Part shown: piece by piece, positions 49,331-60,800 of the stretch
Position numbering within the stretch: position 1 is the stretch's first letter
Layout of the letters: each line of letters begins with the position of its first letter
From: Stenopsyche tienmushanensis
Lineage: Eukaryota > Arthropoda > Insecta > Trichoptera > Stenopsychidae
Direction of reading: 5' to 3'
NCBI GenBank assembly: GCA_008973525.1
Contig: WACJ01000436.1
Location: 86,203 to 150,202 of the forward strand
Length of the DNA stretch: 64,000 nt
Made by a program: the position numbers and the translations under genes
Notes under the pieces: generated by a model
Told to the model about the DNA's origin: nothing
Database searches by the model: none
The model's input: only the letters and a program-made list of their open reading frames with translations

Positions 49331-50249
49331 GGCGTCTTCTCTCTTTGCAAATTTAAAAAAATCGATTTTTATTTTTTTTTAAATTTTGAAAGTACATATC
49401 TTCAAAAATGTTATAACGAAATTTTATAAAGATCGGACGAGTCTAACTATATTTTTGGGCGACCGTTAGGTGACTACCTGAGAGCACCCAGCTGCATACG
49501 TATTGTTCAGACTCGTGGTGCAAGTACAAGAAAGTGATGAAAAACAATCAGATAGAAACTTTTAAACATTCTCTTGCTCTAGTTGAGGATGTTCACGAAT
49601 TTATGAAGATTTTCGGAGGAAATACTCAAAATAACAACGAGTGTTTCAACAGCTGTGTCTGGGCAATTTTTCTGCAACCAAAACTTTAAACGCGTTTATC
49701 TCAAAACAAGGTTTTTCGGTGGCTTGTTGATGAAATTTCAGAAACTATCCGGCCGATTGTCATGAAATTTGAATGACATATTCTTCATAGTTATGGCTAT
49801 AGCGCATATCATCAAATTTTTGAAATTTTGATTTTAAGTAATTTTTTTTTACAAAAAACTGCAAAAAAAACGCGTTTTTTTTTTTTACTTTTTCGAAAAA
49901 CGTGCGCCATTTTGTTATTTTCGCGAATATCAAAAATCTGATGATATGCGCTATAGCCACTGATATACTGAATCTAAAACTGTTTTATTTTTTTGTTTCA
50001 AATGATCCATCTCGGAGATACCATCAACAAGCCACGAGCATAACATTTCTACACGGGTTTTTCGATGCTACTGTTTTACTATAATAATTGTTCAAAAATA
50101 TAAAAATATTTTTTTTCATGTACTTAAAAGATGTGTTTTGAGTGTTGATGTGCATTAGATCCATTTTATACCATATTTTTAAGCGAAAATCCTCGAAAAA
50201 AAATCCCGAAAATAGCCTATTTTTGAGGCGCCTAAAGTGAGAAGACGCC
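49331..50249 (+). mobile_element. TTAA-flanked element with Mutator-like transposase fragment
   Basis: GGCGTCTTCTCTCTTT at the left and the complement of GGCGTCTTCTCACTTT at the right are inverted repeats; TTAA is immediately outside both (49327-49330, 50250-50253). At 919 bp it is internally deleted. It encodes a fragment of the same transposase family as the element at 27897-29392, but the TIRs differ, so it is a separate lineage. A TTTAAACGCGTTTATCTC word follows the coding fragment. Confidence 0.75.
49480..49689 (+). pseudogene. Mutator-like-domain transposase fragment, 69 codons open
   Basis: A continuous frame reads a CSDSWCKYKKVMKNNQIETF block, then KHSLALVEDVHEFMKI, then FGGNTQNNNECFNSCVWAIF and a stop at 49687-49689. 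WCKYKK and GGxTQNxNESFNSxxW are the two best-known blocks of this family, normally separated by a longer spacer (the xPIYxDLSxxxLLxRC segment), which is deleted here without loss of frame. There is no start codon with supporting context. It complements the fragment at 28415-28984, which keeps the spacer but lost the NESFN block. It is a dead remnant. Confidence 0.72.
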
Positions 50250-50253
50250 TTAA

Positions 50254-51701
50254 ATAAGAATTAATATCAACTATTTTTTTAAATTATAATCATGCTTTTT
50301 TATTCAGAATTTATGTCATCAATGATGTAAGTCAAAGACTATTTTGAAATATATTTGCAATGAAGTTTTCCTTGCGGTTCATCATCGTTTTCTTTCTCTT
50401 TGGCTATTCGAAGTAATCTCAATATTATCGTCGATCCCGAATTAAAAATATTTACACAAAATGAGGATTAAATATATCCTGAAATGTTGCCATGCTTAAT
50501 GTGTTATATTAAAGTATTGATTTAACTGGAATTACATTAAGGAAATGAGTTGGAGTTGATAATGCGAAAAGTTGTATAACGAGCGAGCGAAATACATGGC
50601 GAGAGGCCCTCTGCGGGGACAATATAACAGTTGATCTTTTTTGCGTATCTGCAACATCGAAGACTTTAATCGGTCCATCTGGTCACCCTGAGGCGGTTGA
50701 ACTAAGCATGGCAGTAATCTGCGATGAGAGTAGAAAATTTTCATCGAGTTTTTCCGACGCCATTAGGGTCCCTCCGCTAACTACACACACAAGACCCACA
50801 CAGCGGAATATCCATAAAACTTACCACCCAAACCCCAAAAGCCCCAAAAACTCTTCCACGCGAACAGTCCAACTTTCGTGGCGGCTGCCCCTCCCCGTTC
50901 CCGCAGCATCCCACCCTCGGCTAATTCAAACAGAGATAGATAACGTCCTCGTCTGATGCAGTAATATCCCCGACCGCCGAGAAATAAAACTGCCGCTATC
51001 TAAACAAAGAGCCCTAATTATTCGGCTCGGGGGCGGCGGGGGGGTCTTACGACCGTTTTGGGGCCCATTCAGACTCGCGTATAGGCCCCGAGGGGCCTCG
51101 GCGCCGCCCAGCCAATCACCGACCGGATAAAACGTACCATTCGGTTTTTTCCCACCCGCTCCCCCCTAAGCTGGTCGCGGGTATTGGGGATTGAACTTGT
51201 AGGCGCCACTTCTCTAGGCACCTACCCCAATTATCCACATTTATTTGGAAAATTAAATGGGATTTATTGTTCTGTCAAGCATGCCCAGCCTCCTCTGGCT
51301 ATTACGAACGTTAGGTACCTATTTACAAACAAACATTTGCTTCGATGGAAAAACTTTTTCTTTCGACGATCTTTGTTAAGTCTCGAATACCATTCGAACA
51401 ATATCAAATAGTAGATAATCGATGAAAATTGAAAGTGTTTGACGCTCGCTAAAATAAGTTGGGGTGAAAGTTTTGAATGAATCAAATCTCAAATAAATTA
51501 ATTGTAACCGCACCAAAAAATACATCCATTTTAGTATCAATTTTATTTTTGTTTGAAATATTGGAGAATGTAATCAATACTTTTATTTGATTGCGAGCAT
51601 ATGCATGGTAATGTTTGCATATATTTTGCAAGTGTAGAATCGATGAAAGCAATGGTTGGTTCAATCGATCTTTCATACCATGAACATAAAACTTAATTTA
51701 G
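50254..51701. other. Non-coding; large GC-rich island at about 50540-51310
   Basis: The island is GC-rich, especially 51000-51180 (GCTCGGGGGCGGCGGGGGGG). It carries openings on both strands (50532-50744 -, 50708-50956 +, 51184-51411 +) without domains. Bases 51311-51701 are AT-rich. Confidence 0.45.
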
Positions 51702-52050
51702 CCCTTTGAGTAGTGAGCTAATTTTAAATCATCATAAATTTAGATGCTATATTTGCATCATCCATATAAATTCACTTATCTATCAGAACCGTCGCAGTGT
51801 ATATGAACTTTGTACATAAATAAATAAACTCTGTCGATAGCACACAATATTCGGTCATTTCATTACGTAAACATAAACAATACACTTGAAATCGATTCAT
51901 TATATCATTCACATATTATTATTTGTCGATAAAGTTGTGTTAACGATCTATATAATCGTACGATGTACGCAAGATACTTTCTCCGTCTCTGTCTTTCTCA
52001 GAGCTCAACGTGTAAAAATATTCTTTCTGAATCACTGGAATTCGGACACA
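51702..52050 (-). mobile_element. TTAA-target MITE family, copy 5
   Basis: The left terminus CCCTTTGAGTAGTGAGC is well preserved but preceded by TTTAG rather than TTAA. The body matches the other copies (TATCAGAACCGTCGCAGTG, ACACAATATTCGGTC). It ends at TTCGGACACAACC, before the GTTAAGAC terminus, so the right end is truncated. Confidence 0.68.
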
Positions 52051-53102
52051 ACCAATCCACAAGCGATCAAATACGAATAGATGAAATTTGCAATGATTAA
52101 TTGTTATTGACCCATCATCAATAGCCGGATGGTGTTCAAAACTATTTTTTTATTTTATTTCAAGCAATAATTAATATTTAAGACAAGTATCCTTCAGTAC
52201 AGTGCCGACAACTATATCATTCAAAAAGATATTTCGATAAAATTATATTTTCTTCCTTTGAAACTATTCAATGTGCACTCTATTTAAGGCATGAGATCAT
52301 TTCCAAAGTGGAATTTTAAATAGGCTTCATTTGCATAGATGCATTCTATGCTCGTTGATATTGTAAACCGAGGGACGCGGTCAACACATGTATCGCGGGA
52401 CCTCAACGGACCGCGGCCCCCCGATACGACTCCCCAAGGCCTCTTCTGCAATTTAATGCACACACTAACGGCGCAATTAAGTACTAAATAACTTTTGATA
52501 CGCCATAACGATAATGCTGATAAAATTTATGAAGCATGTTTAATTCCGTTCCATTTGCGTTACTTCCCGAAGGTCGGCCAAAAACACTCAAAATGGATAT
52601 TTTCACGCCTGGGAAATTTTATCTCACATTTAAAGGGCTTTCTGTTGGATCAAACTTGGACCGTGTCAAAAAGAAATACTCGCATCTATTGTAATATATG
52701 ACGCATGGAATGAAGTCACCCAGGTATGTATGAAGGGTGCTTGGAAGAAGTTCTTGGTATTCAAAACAACATGGAAGATATTAGTCTTTCCAACTTTTCT
52801 CAAATGATATGATGATCTGCAAATCCTATACCACATCTTAAAAAATGACATGTTAGATGCTGTTTCCATGTAAAAGTTGCAATTGTCAAAATTATTAAAA
52901 AAAAGCTCTTTCTCGACAAAATTAAAGCATGCAGTTGTTAGAATAAAACGATGTAGATTACGAGCAAACAAATACATTAAAGTGTGCTTGTAACGGATTA
53001 CTTGATTGATAGTCATCGAAAATTTTACATAATAAACGCAAAAACGTCAAGCAAGAAACACTAGGTTATTTTTTTCAACGCAGAATAGAGTGAACAATTA
53101 AT
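52051..53102. other. Non-coding; island at about 52350-52680
   Basis: The island includes GGACCGCGGCCCCCCGATAC. Openings at 52495 (+) and 52666-53016 (-, 116 codons) have no recognised domain. The rest is AT-rich. Confidence 0.45.
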
Positions 53103-53177
53103 ATTCCTCCGTTAATCGCGACCCCTCGCTAATCGCGTCGTCTCCAGAACGTATGCTCCGTGATCAATGGGGGCTAC
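53103..53177 (-). repeat. Repeat fragment shared with 63650-63705, pogo-like
   Basis: The complement of this stretch (GTAGCCCCCATTGATCACGG ... GACGCGATTAGCGAGGGG) matches 63650-63705. The CGTTAATCGCGA / CTCGCTAATCGCG words resemble pogo/Tigger terminal DNA; no transposase is attached. Confidence 0.45.
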
Positions 53178-53233
53178 TTACAAAATCAAATGATTGTATA
53201 AATGCAATAGAAATAATAGGCATAAAAGGTATA

Positions 53234-54194
53234 TACACTCAAATCTCTTTTTGTGCGACTTTTTTTTGTGATTTCGAAGTTATGCGGTTTTTTTAAACGC
53301 ATTTTTTTTAATTTCATAAAAAATACGTATCGACATATTTTGGATAAAATAGGAAATAAATTATTAAAAATAACTGAAATTTGGAAAAAAAAATTTGGGA
53401 CTGTCTAAATCATATTACATCTGCTATTGCTGAAATACGATCACGTCTTTTATTCTGGTTTAGATTTTTGAAAAAAATAATTTCGTTTTTCCGCATTTTT
53501 CCCATGGTTCAACTTTTAAAAATACATTTTCCAAAGGAATTTTAAAAATTCCGACTACTTATGGAGTTATAGCTACTTTAGTGACGCTGCAACTGGCTTT
53601 CACAAAAATACTTTTTTCAACACGGTTGACATCATATCTCAAGTTTTAATTAATTAATTTACTTCAAACTGAGTACGAATCTTTTCTATATAACCTTCTA
53701 TTATTCCTACCAGATTTATGTCAAAATTTATTTTTTAACTATTTTAAAATAAATTAAAACTGTGACAAAATAAGGCCAAAAAATTACTTTTTTTTAAAAC
53801 AGTCGCCATTTTGTAATTTTTTTTTTGAGTTAGAGTCAATAGTGACATCTTTACTAATTATGAATTATATTGTTGAAAAGGGAAAATCTACACAGAACAA
53901 TGATTACATTGACACTGTGTATAATATTTCTTCCAAATAAGAGAACGATTTTGAGTCATATCGAAAATCGTAACGAAAATTATCATACAGCGATGATAGT
54001 TTGTAATAAAATAATTAGTATTTTTCTAGTGGATATCTGGCCGGATGTCTGACATCCTTAAAATTTTACCAATGATGCAAGACGTCCTTTAAATGTTACC
54101 AAAAATGCTATTTTTTAATTGCCTTATTGTTTTCTTGTTTTTTTTATGCGATTTTGGAAATATTTTATATAGCACAAAAAAAGGTTTTCGTGTA
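53234..54194 (-). mobile_element. TA-target MITE family, copy 4 (longest)
   Basis: The 961-bp copy starts TACACTCAAATCTCTTTTTG and ends with the complement of TACACGAAAACCTTTTTTTG, diverged inverted repeats. It is the reverse orientation of the other copies and includes the segment around GATGTCTGACATCC that copies 2 and 3 lack. The 60-codon opening inside (53870-54052) is not conserved in other copies. Confidence 0.75.
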
Positions 54195-56096
54195 GTATTT
54201 TAATTTTAATAGTGACATTGATTGTTTTTCTTGTAAAAAAGTCCGGATTTCTTTGTCAGGTTTATTATTTATTTTTCATATAAATTTCATTATAATAAAC
54301 AAATTCTTGCTGAATGAATTTGCATACTTTTAAAGATCTATCAGTGTCTTAATCCACATTTTTAATTTTTTTTAATTTCGCAGTTGATTTGGCTAAAAAC
54401 TTAAGAAACGAAGTGATTCTTCAAGTCTATCTAGTTTAATCGATTTTTTTCTTCACAAAAAGTGAATTATATACCAGCTTAAGTTTTGGAGTAAAAATAC
54501 ACGTTAAATGATTATTAAAAAAAATAGTATTTAACATTATATTTACCGAACTTGCCAATTTGATAAAATTTGAATTTCATGAGCAAAATTACAAACATTT
54601 ACTCACCTTAGAAATTGAATTGTATAAAAGAATATATTTTTACCATGCTAAGAAGATAAATTTATAAAAGTTCTTAGATTTATACGTTTAGACAAGGAAA
54701 CACAATTATCTGAAGGCTTATTATATAAATAAATTTTCTCTAATATCAGAAACATAGAGCAAATTTATTAACAATACTCAAGCGTATTATATTAAAATAT
54801 TTCAATTCATGAACAATTGATTCTTTCAATAGCTGGTTGTCGATTTACATAATATATACCACATACATTTGGCATGAAATTTTAGCTTGCAGATGAAGAC
54901 GATATCCAATTTATATCGTGCTACAAAAACTTTATATTATTTACAGACTTTGTTGTATTTTGTATAGTTATTGATTTAATCATTATAATCTGATTAACAT
55001 ATAAAATGGTTTTTAAACCAAATATATATTTTTTTTTCAAATAAATTACATACAGTGTTTTTCTTTGTCCGTAAATTAGAAGAGTATCTGTAGAAATGGA
55101 TATTAAAGCGCAAGTTGGTAATATTTGACAAAGAATTTTTTACAATTTTTATTTTTGTCGTAAGTTCAAATGACCATACATCGAGGTAGTCGTATGTCGA
55201 TAACTGACTATATATCATATACCATTTGTATTAAAAAAAAATTTTTTTTTGGCCAGTATAAAATGTGGTGTACATTTGTGGAGATAGTTGTTGTGTGGGC
55301 CGTGTTGTATTTGCGCGTTGCTTATTACTTGTTAAAAAAGCAACAAATATGTAAGGAAGTGGGCCGGCAGGGAGTCGACAGGGCCCAGAAGGGCCCTCGG
55401 GTGGCGCGGCCGCCGTACGAGGGCCCATAAACAAAATTACTCGCCAAACAAAGACGCTTCAATCAAATCAAACTGGGGCCCCGCCGGGCCGGACGCACTG
55501 CTGCCACCTAGTGGGCTCTTCACTAATGTATGACTAACTCTTTTACTTTTATTTTTAAGTCTTTCCATCCCCACCTAGTACCTCATTATAAAAAAAAATA
55601 AAAATATATTCCATAATTTTTCTGATAATTTAACATGGCAAAAAAAACGGAATTATGCGGACATGTATGATAAAAATCAGGCAGTCTCAATTCTTCAACG
55701 CAGTCCTTCGATAAGGAAATGTCTTTTCTCCCAAAAGATATCCTCATTTCCTCGGGGACCTCTAGAAATAGGGAAGCAACTTTAATTAGTTTCTCTTATA
55801 ATTCAAACTTTGTCACATAAAAACTGATTGAACATCGCCAAACCCATACATATAAAAGCGGACAGATTCTCTCGTTTGCCGATTTTTTTAAATACCCAAT
55901 TATATCAATATCCATCAAATTGACAGTTTTAATTTAAAATTGATCTGGCTATGTCAGTTAAATTCAATAAATATATGGGAAAAATCGATTTTATCTGAAT
56001 GTAAATTTTTTAAAGGAAGATAGAAATTGGATATCGTTTTTATTGTCTTGATATATGAAAACTCAAGTAAATTCGTAAAAACTTGTACATATTATA
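54195..56096. other. Non-coding; island at about 55300-55520
   Basis: Bases 54195-55300 are AT-rich and empty. The island is very GC-rich (CGGGTGGCGCGGCCGCCG), has GGGCCCATAAACAAAATTA beside it, and ends with a CTCF motif. Bases 55520-56096 show nothing. Confidence 0.45.
55501..55514 (-). promoter_or_regulatory. CTCF motif, full consensus match
   Basis: The complement reads CCACTAGGTGGCAG, matching CCASYAGRKGGCRS at all 14 positions. It lies at the edge of a GC-rich island, a typical insulator context. Function is inferred from the motif only. Confidence 0.55.
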
Positions 56097-56739
56097 CAGG
56101 GTGTTTTGCACAATTTTATTTTGGGGTTTAGGGGGGGTCTTTCGATATGTTTCACACAAAAACCCTATGTCCTAAGTATTACGTAATAGAATTTTTTTTT
56201 CTACGTTTCGAAAAAATATCCAAAAATTTCACCTTTAAACCAACATGACTTTTTTATCTGTGATCTGATAAAATAACTGTTTTATATTTTGCAATGTATT
56301 TTTGATCTAAAAAAATATTGTTTTATGTAATTGGTTTAAAAAAATCAAGTCACCAAAAATGTGCAACCGAATGAGAAATGCCAACTTCTAAATTCTCTAA
56401 ACCAAAAACTAATAACTATTTTGAACTTATATCTCTAGTTCACACCCTTTCCAACGATATGCTACATGTTATACAAATCATTCAATAAGTGGTTAAACTT
56501 GAAGAGTCCATTTGCATACCAATTGCATCAAATAATGATTTATTAAGGTCAAAAATACATTTCAAAATACAAAAACAATTATTTCTTGCTATCACAAGCA
56601 CATATAAAAATGCTATGACGGTTTAAAGGTGAAAAATCTATTTCGACAACCCTGATATATATAGACCCTATGTGTGAAACGTAGTAAAAGTCCCCCCTAA
56701 CTCCCTAAAAAATTTGTCGATCCATGTGCAAAACATCTT
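56097..56739. mobile_element. MITE with long imperfect TIRs
   Basis: CAGGGTGTTTTGCACA and following GGGGTTTAGGGGGGGTC, then GTTTCACAC.. and CCCTATG, are mirrored at the right end by the complement of AGATGTTTTGCACATGG, AGGGAGTTAGGGGGGACTTT and GTTTCACACATAGGGTC. The inverted repeats run about 75-80 bp with mismatches and small gaps. TA-rich flanks (TATA) make the target duplication ambiguous. There is no ORF. The superfamily is unresolved. Confidence 0.7.
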
Positions 56740-59700
56740 ATATATGTAAGGCATTATCTATATGCCTTGACCTAAATGTCCACCACCACAGGAATCTGCA
56801 TATAATTTTTTTAAAACTAATATAATATATTTAATTTTAATATCAGCTATTAGCCAAACTATCTTTAAGATATTAACTCAAACTTAGTCATGTATTTTTT
56901 TCACTCACTATATAAAGTCATTTTTTTTCTTTTCACTATGTAAAGTATTTTCATCCTTTAAGTTCAGAAATCTTAATTTAATCTCGCTTTAACAAAATTC
57001 GATCTCTTTGTTCTCAATTTATAGCTATTGATAATGATTTTTATGTGTATGTTCAACAGCTTAAAAGATCAACAGATGATGAGTATTGGTAGAAATATCC
57101 ATACAGATAGATCCATACATTTGGATATATTTGTTTCATTCCATAAATAATTGTCAGTAAAAAGTAGTAAAATATAATAGTAAAAGTTTTTGTAATTTTA
57201 TTGATGAATTTGAGTTAAAAATTAACTACTGATTTTTAAAACATGCATAAAATATTAGCTAAGACGATCTTCTTCTTAAAATATCGTGTCTGTTCTTGAA
57301 CATTATTGAATTCCATAAAAATATGTATGTATTTATGTAATTATGATAATTTGCATAATGCTTTTGTGCAATTTTATTCGATAAGGGGAAATTTTATCAA
57401 GAATCAAAAGTTTCTTTAAATTTTTTGTGATTTTTTATTCACTAATATTATTATAACTTTAATATTGCATTAATCATTTTAAAGACCTATTCAAATTCAG
57501 TTGTTAAAAAATTATTCAAATTATTCCTTGCTACTATAGTTTATTTCCACATTATCTATAAAGGTGTTTTGAATTGTTGGTACTTAATTTGCCTTCATTT
57601 CCTGGTCGAATAAAAGTAGCATAAAATGTCATTAATGCTTATCATCGATTGATTGTCTTGACATTGTTTATAAATAACGGTAAAATATAATTTAAAATAA
57701 ATATATTAAGTTTATATTAAAGCTCTTATCTTTTAGCAATAAAAAAAATGTGTTTCTTGAACCGCGTCTCAATACAAACTGGATTAATCGTAAAAAGTTA
57801 TTTTCTATATCTACCTTATTTTATGTGTGATATTAATTTAAAATGCAAGTGAAAAGATGGACTGTCAATGAATTTTTAACCAAAATTTTACGATAATGGA
57901 ATACAAATTGAGTGAAATATAAAACAAGTTTATATCCTTGGTAGAAAATCATACTTAAGACGAATAAAATAAAAATGATAAACTGCTGACGTTACCAGTA
58001 TTCATCGGAACTTAATTAGTTTATTCGATTGTCAGAGTTGAAGGTCCCTGTAGTTGAACGTGCTCAATATCAATCCGGCAGCACCCTGTTGTTATTCGGC
58101 TGAAATGTGCATGTCGCCCCCCTGATGGGGCCCGCGGGGCGCAGCGCCCGACCGAGCCCCGCGGGGCGTCCCTCGCCCTGTTTACATTCGGCTGGAGCTA
58201 TATGAATATATTTATCTAATTTACCATGGAATAAAATTAAAATGCGTGTCGTAAATGGATATGAATTTAATCGCATTACTAATAGGCGGGTCATAGAATT
58301 CATCCATGCCCAAAAAAGAGACTCACGGACCAGTTGCTTATTTTTGATTTCATGAATTTTAATTGAAATGTGAAATCGATTAAATCCAATGTAATGGAAT
58401 GATGCACTTTGAATATCACATTGATATCGAATTTGAGCTGAGAATCAATTTCGGATTTACTAATATTTATCCGAGGGCAGCAGACAATAACAGCCTATTA
58501 ACAAACCCTCATAATACCATTCAAGTATTTCGTGTCGTGAGCACTTCGATATTGCGAATAGTTTTGCAAATATGGGGGCTGATTTTATTGCATCAATATC
58601 TTTCAATACGTGGAACTTATTAAGGAATGAAGACGTTAGCTATTCAATTAAACATATCTTGAATTTTAATGATTATAGACATCAGATTAATCAAAAATTT
58701 AGCTTAAAAATTCAGCCTTAAATGATTCAAGCATGAAATATGCTTTCTACTTCTTTCTAATTGTTCAAAATTATTTACTAAATATGATAGCTTTATTTCT
58801 TGGCAAACTTTTCCCCATCACGTCGTTTTTTTTTCTATTAAGCTGTGAGAATTTGTACTTTTAGTGGTTCATTTTTCACTATGCTACAAATTAATGATTT
58901 CTGTTACTTCTAGATATTTCTGTATTCTTTGATTTCGAAAGTCCATATCTTGTTATTCATTAATGCAGCATTTCAATTATAGTTATTATCTTTTAAAGAT
59001 ATTCCACACTTACAACTAGCAATTTAATAGTTATTACATTTTCAATAATAATTTCTTATAGATTTGCCATACAAAATATGAAAAAACATCAATTTTGCGA
59101 AAATATAAAATATGAAATTACATATATATGCTAAATAAGTTATTGTTTGTAACTATTCAGGTATTTAAAATATGAATCTATTCGATCACAATATGATTGA
59201 TTAACTTCTAATTTGTAAGATTTCATAACTTATATGATATTTTAATTGTTATTGGCAGTTTGTTAATAATAGGTATCCAAGTTATTAGAAATATTAATAC
59301 TTTACAAATTTATTATTATGGTGATTCATTTACCAGAATTGATCCTTCATAGAAATTATGCAGAAATTAGATTTTTATACTAATAGATGCGTACAAAAAT
59401 ATGTTGATAATTGTGGTATCAAAAATAGCTTAAGTCTTAGTTTGAATATGTTTAACAGAATTATGATTTTTAAGTAAGTATGTAAAATTTACGTTTCCAA
59501 ATTATCTTGCATATCATATGAGATTCAAAAATATCAAGCCAAAATTCGTGAATGTTCCCTCATTTGTCCCTGACATACTTTAGTTGGCCATTCTATACAC
59601 GTTACGATGTTCCCGAACCCAAAACGGGCCGACAATATCGGCATATTGAATGCCATTTACAAGCATGAATAAGCTCAGACATGCCATGCTATAAATTCAC

Positions 59701-60647
59701 ATAGAAATTTGATACTTGAGAGTATCTGGACCCAAAGGCTCAACACCACAGAGAAACATCCCAACATCCAAGCCGGCACTCATTCAATTTCGGGAGCGAG
59801 GCCCCCCTAAGCCCCTGCGCTCCAGAGCGCACATTCCTTTTTATAACGCCCGATTCGCGATCAACTCTTTCGATTGTTTTCGACTCAATTGAAAGGAAAT
59901 AGTGTTATACTAAATGAAATCTGTAGGCGAAATGAATTGGGTGTATAGAAATCGTCGCTGAATGGATGTCAGATGTGAAAAAACACGTGTTAAAGCGGCC
60001 GATCCCTTTTGTTTACAATAAAGTGTTTAAAAGGGACGCCCATTTCGACCCCCGATCCGCAGGTGCGGTCGGCGATGGAATTGTTTTAAAATCAATTGAA
60101 TATTACCCCGACAAAACGCCCAGGCCACCCTTTTATCGTACTTTGATGGACGTGGGGTGAAGGTTTATGAAGGTCTATTTTTTTATTTTGGTACGCACAA
60201 CATTTTATACGACCCATTGCTGAACGAAAACAAAGAGACAATGTGCATGGAGGCTGCGATCTCTGCGGAACACTACTAATTCGAAAATAAAAATAATCAA
60301 AAGGACAAATTTCATCAGACTCGCATGAAAAGTTATTGGGTGAATGTACACAATTACCCTTCAAGCTATTGGATATAAACAAATACAAGATAAAGAAAAA
60401 AATACCTGATACTGCTTTGATTTAGGGGTAGATATTTTTTCCTGTGTTTTTTTCCAAGATCATATCTTATTTCAACCCTTTCTAAATTACTTAGTTTTTC
60501 GAAACTATCGCTGACAAATCGACGCTTTTTAACTTAAATAATTCAAACTAAAATTATATTTAAAATTCAGATCGGCTTTATTTAATTTTATCGAAAAATT
60601 CTGATATAATAAATAGCATATGAACAAATGAGCAAATTAATGAAATT
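56740..60647. other. Non-coding; islands at about 58010-58310, 58390-58640, 59560-60390
   Basis: Bases 56740-58010 and 58640-59560 are AT-rich and empty. The 58010-58310 island contains overlapping GC palindromes (58137-58149, 58156-58167). Island 59560-60390 is large and repeat-free. The openings at 58070-58303 (-), 58399-58623 (+), 59966-60160 (+) and 60092-60388 (-) have no domain. Confidence 0.45.
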
Positions 60648-60800
60648 TTAAACGCGTTTTTCTCGAAACTACATTTTCCAAGCTCATGGAAATGCTCTAA
60701 CACGCCCTAGATAAAAATTCTTTATGAAATTTGGCAGGCATTTGTATAATAAATGTCTTCATTGTATAGACTATAATTATCTAAAAATATTCAAAAGTGT
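60648..60800 (+). repeat. Possible third TTAA/Mutator-like element, 3' part
   Basis: TTTTAAACGCGTTTTTCTCG followed by AAACTACATTTT and, later, TGAAATTTGGCAGGC has the same layout as the segment after the transposase fragments at 49681 and (inverted) 28350. No TIR or coding remnant was found, so this is tentative. Confidence 0.3.
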
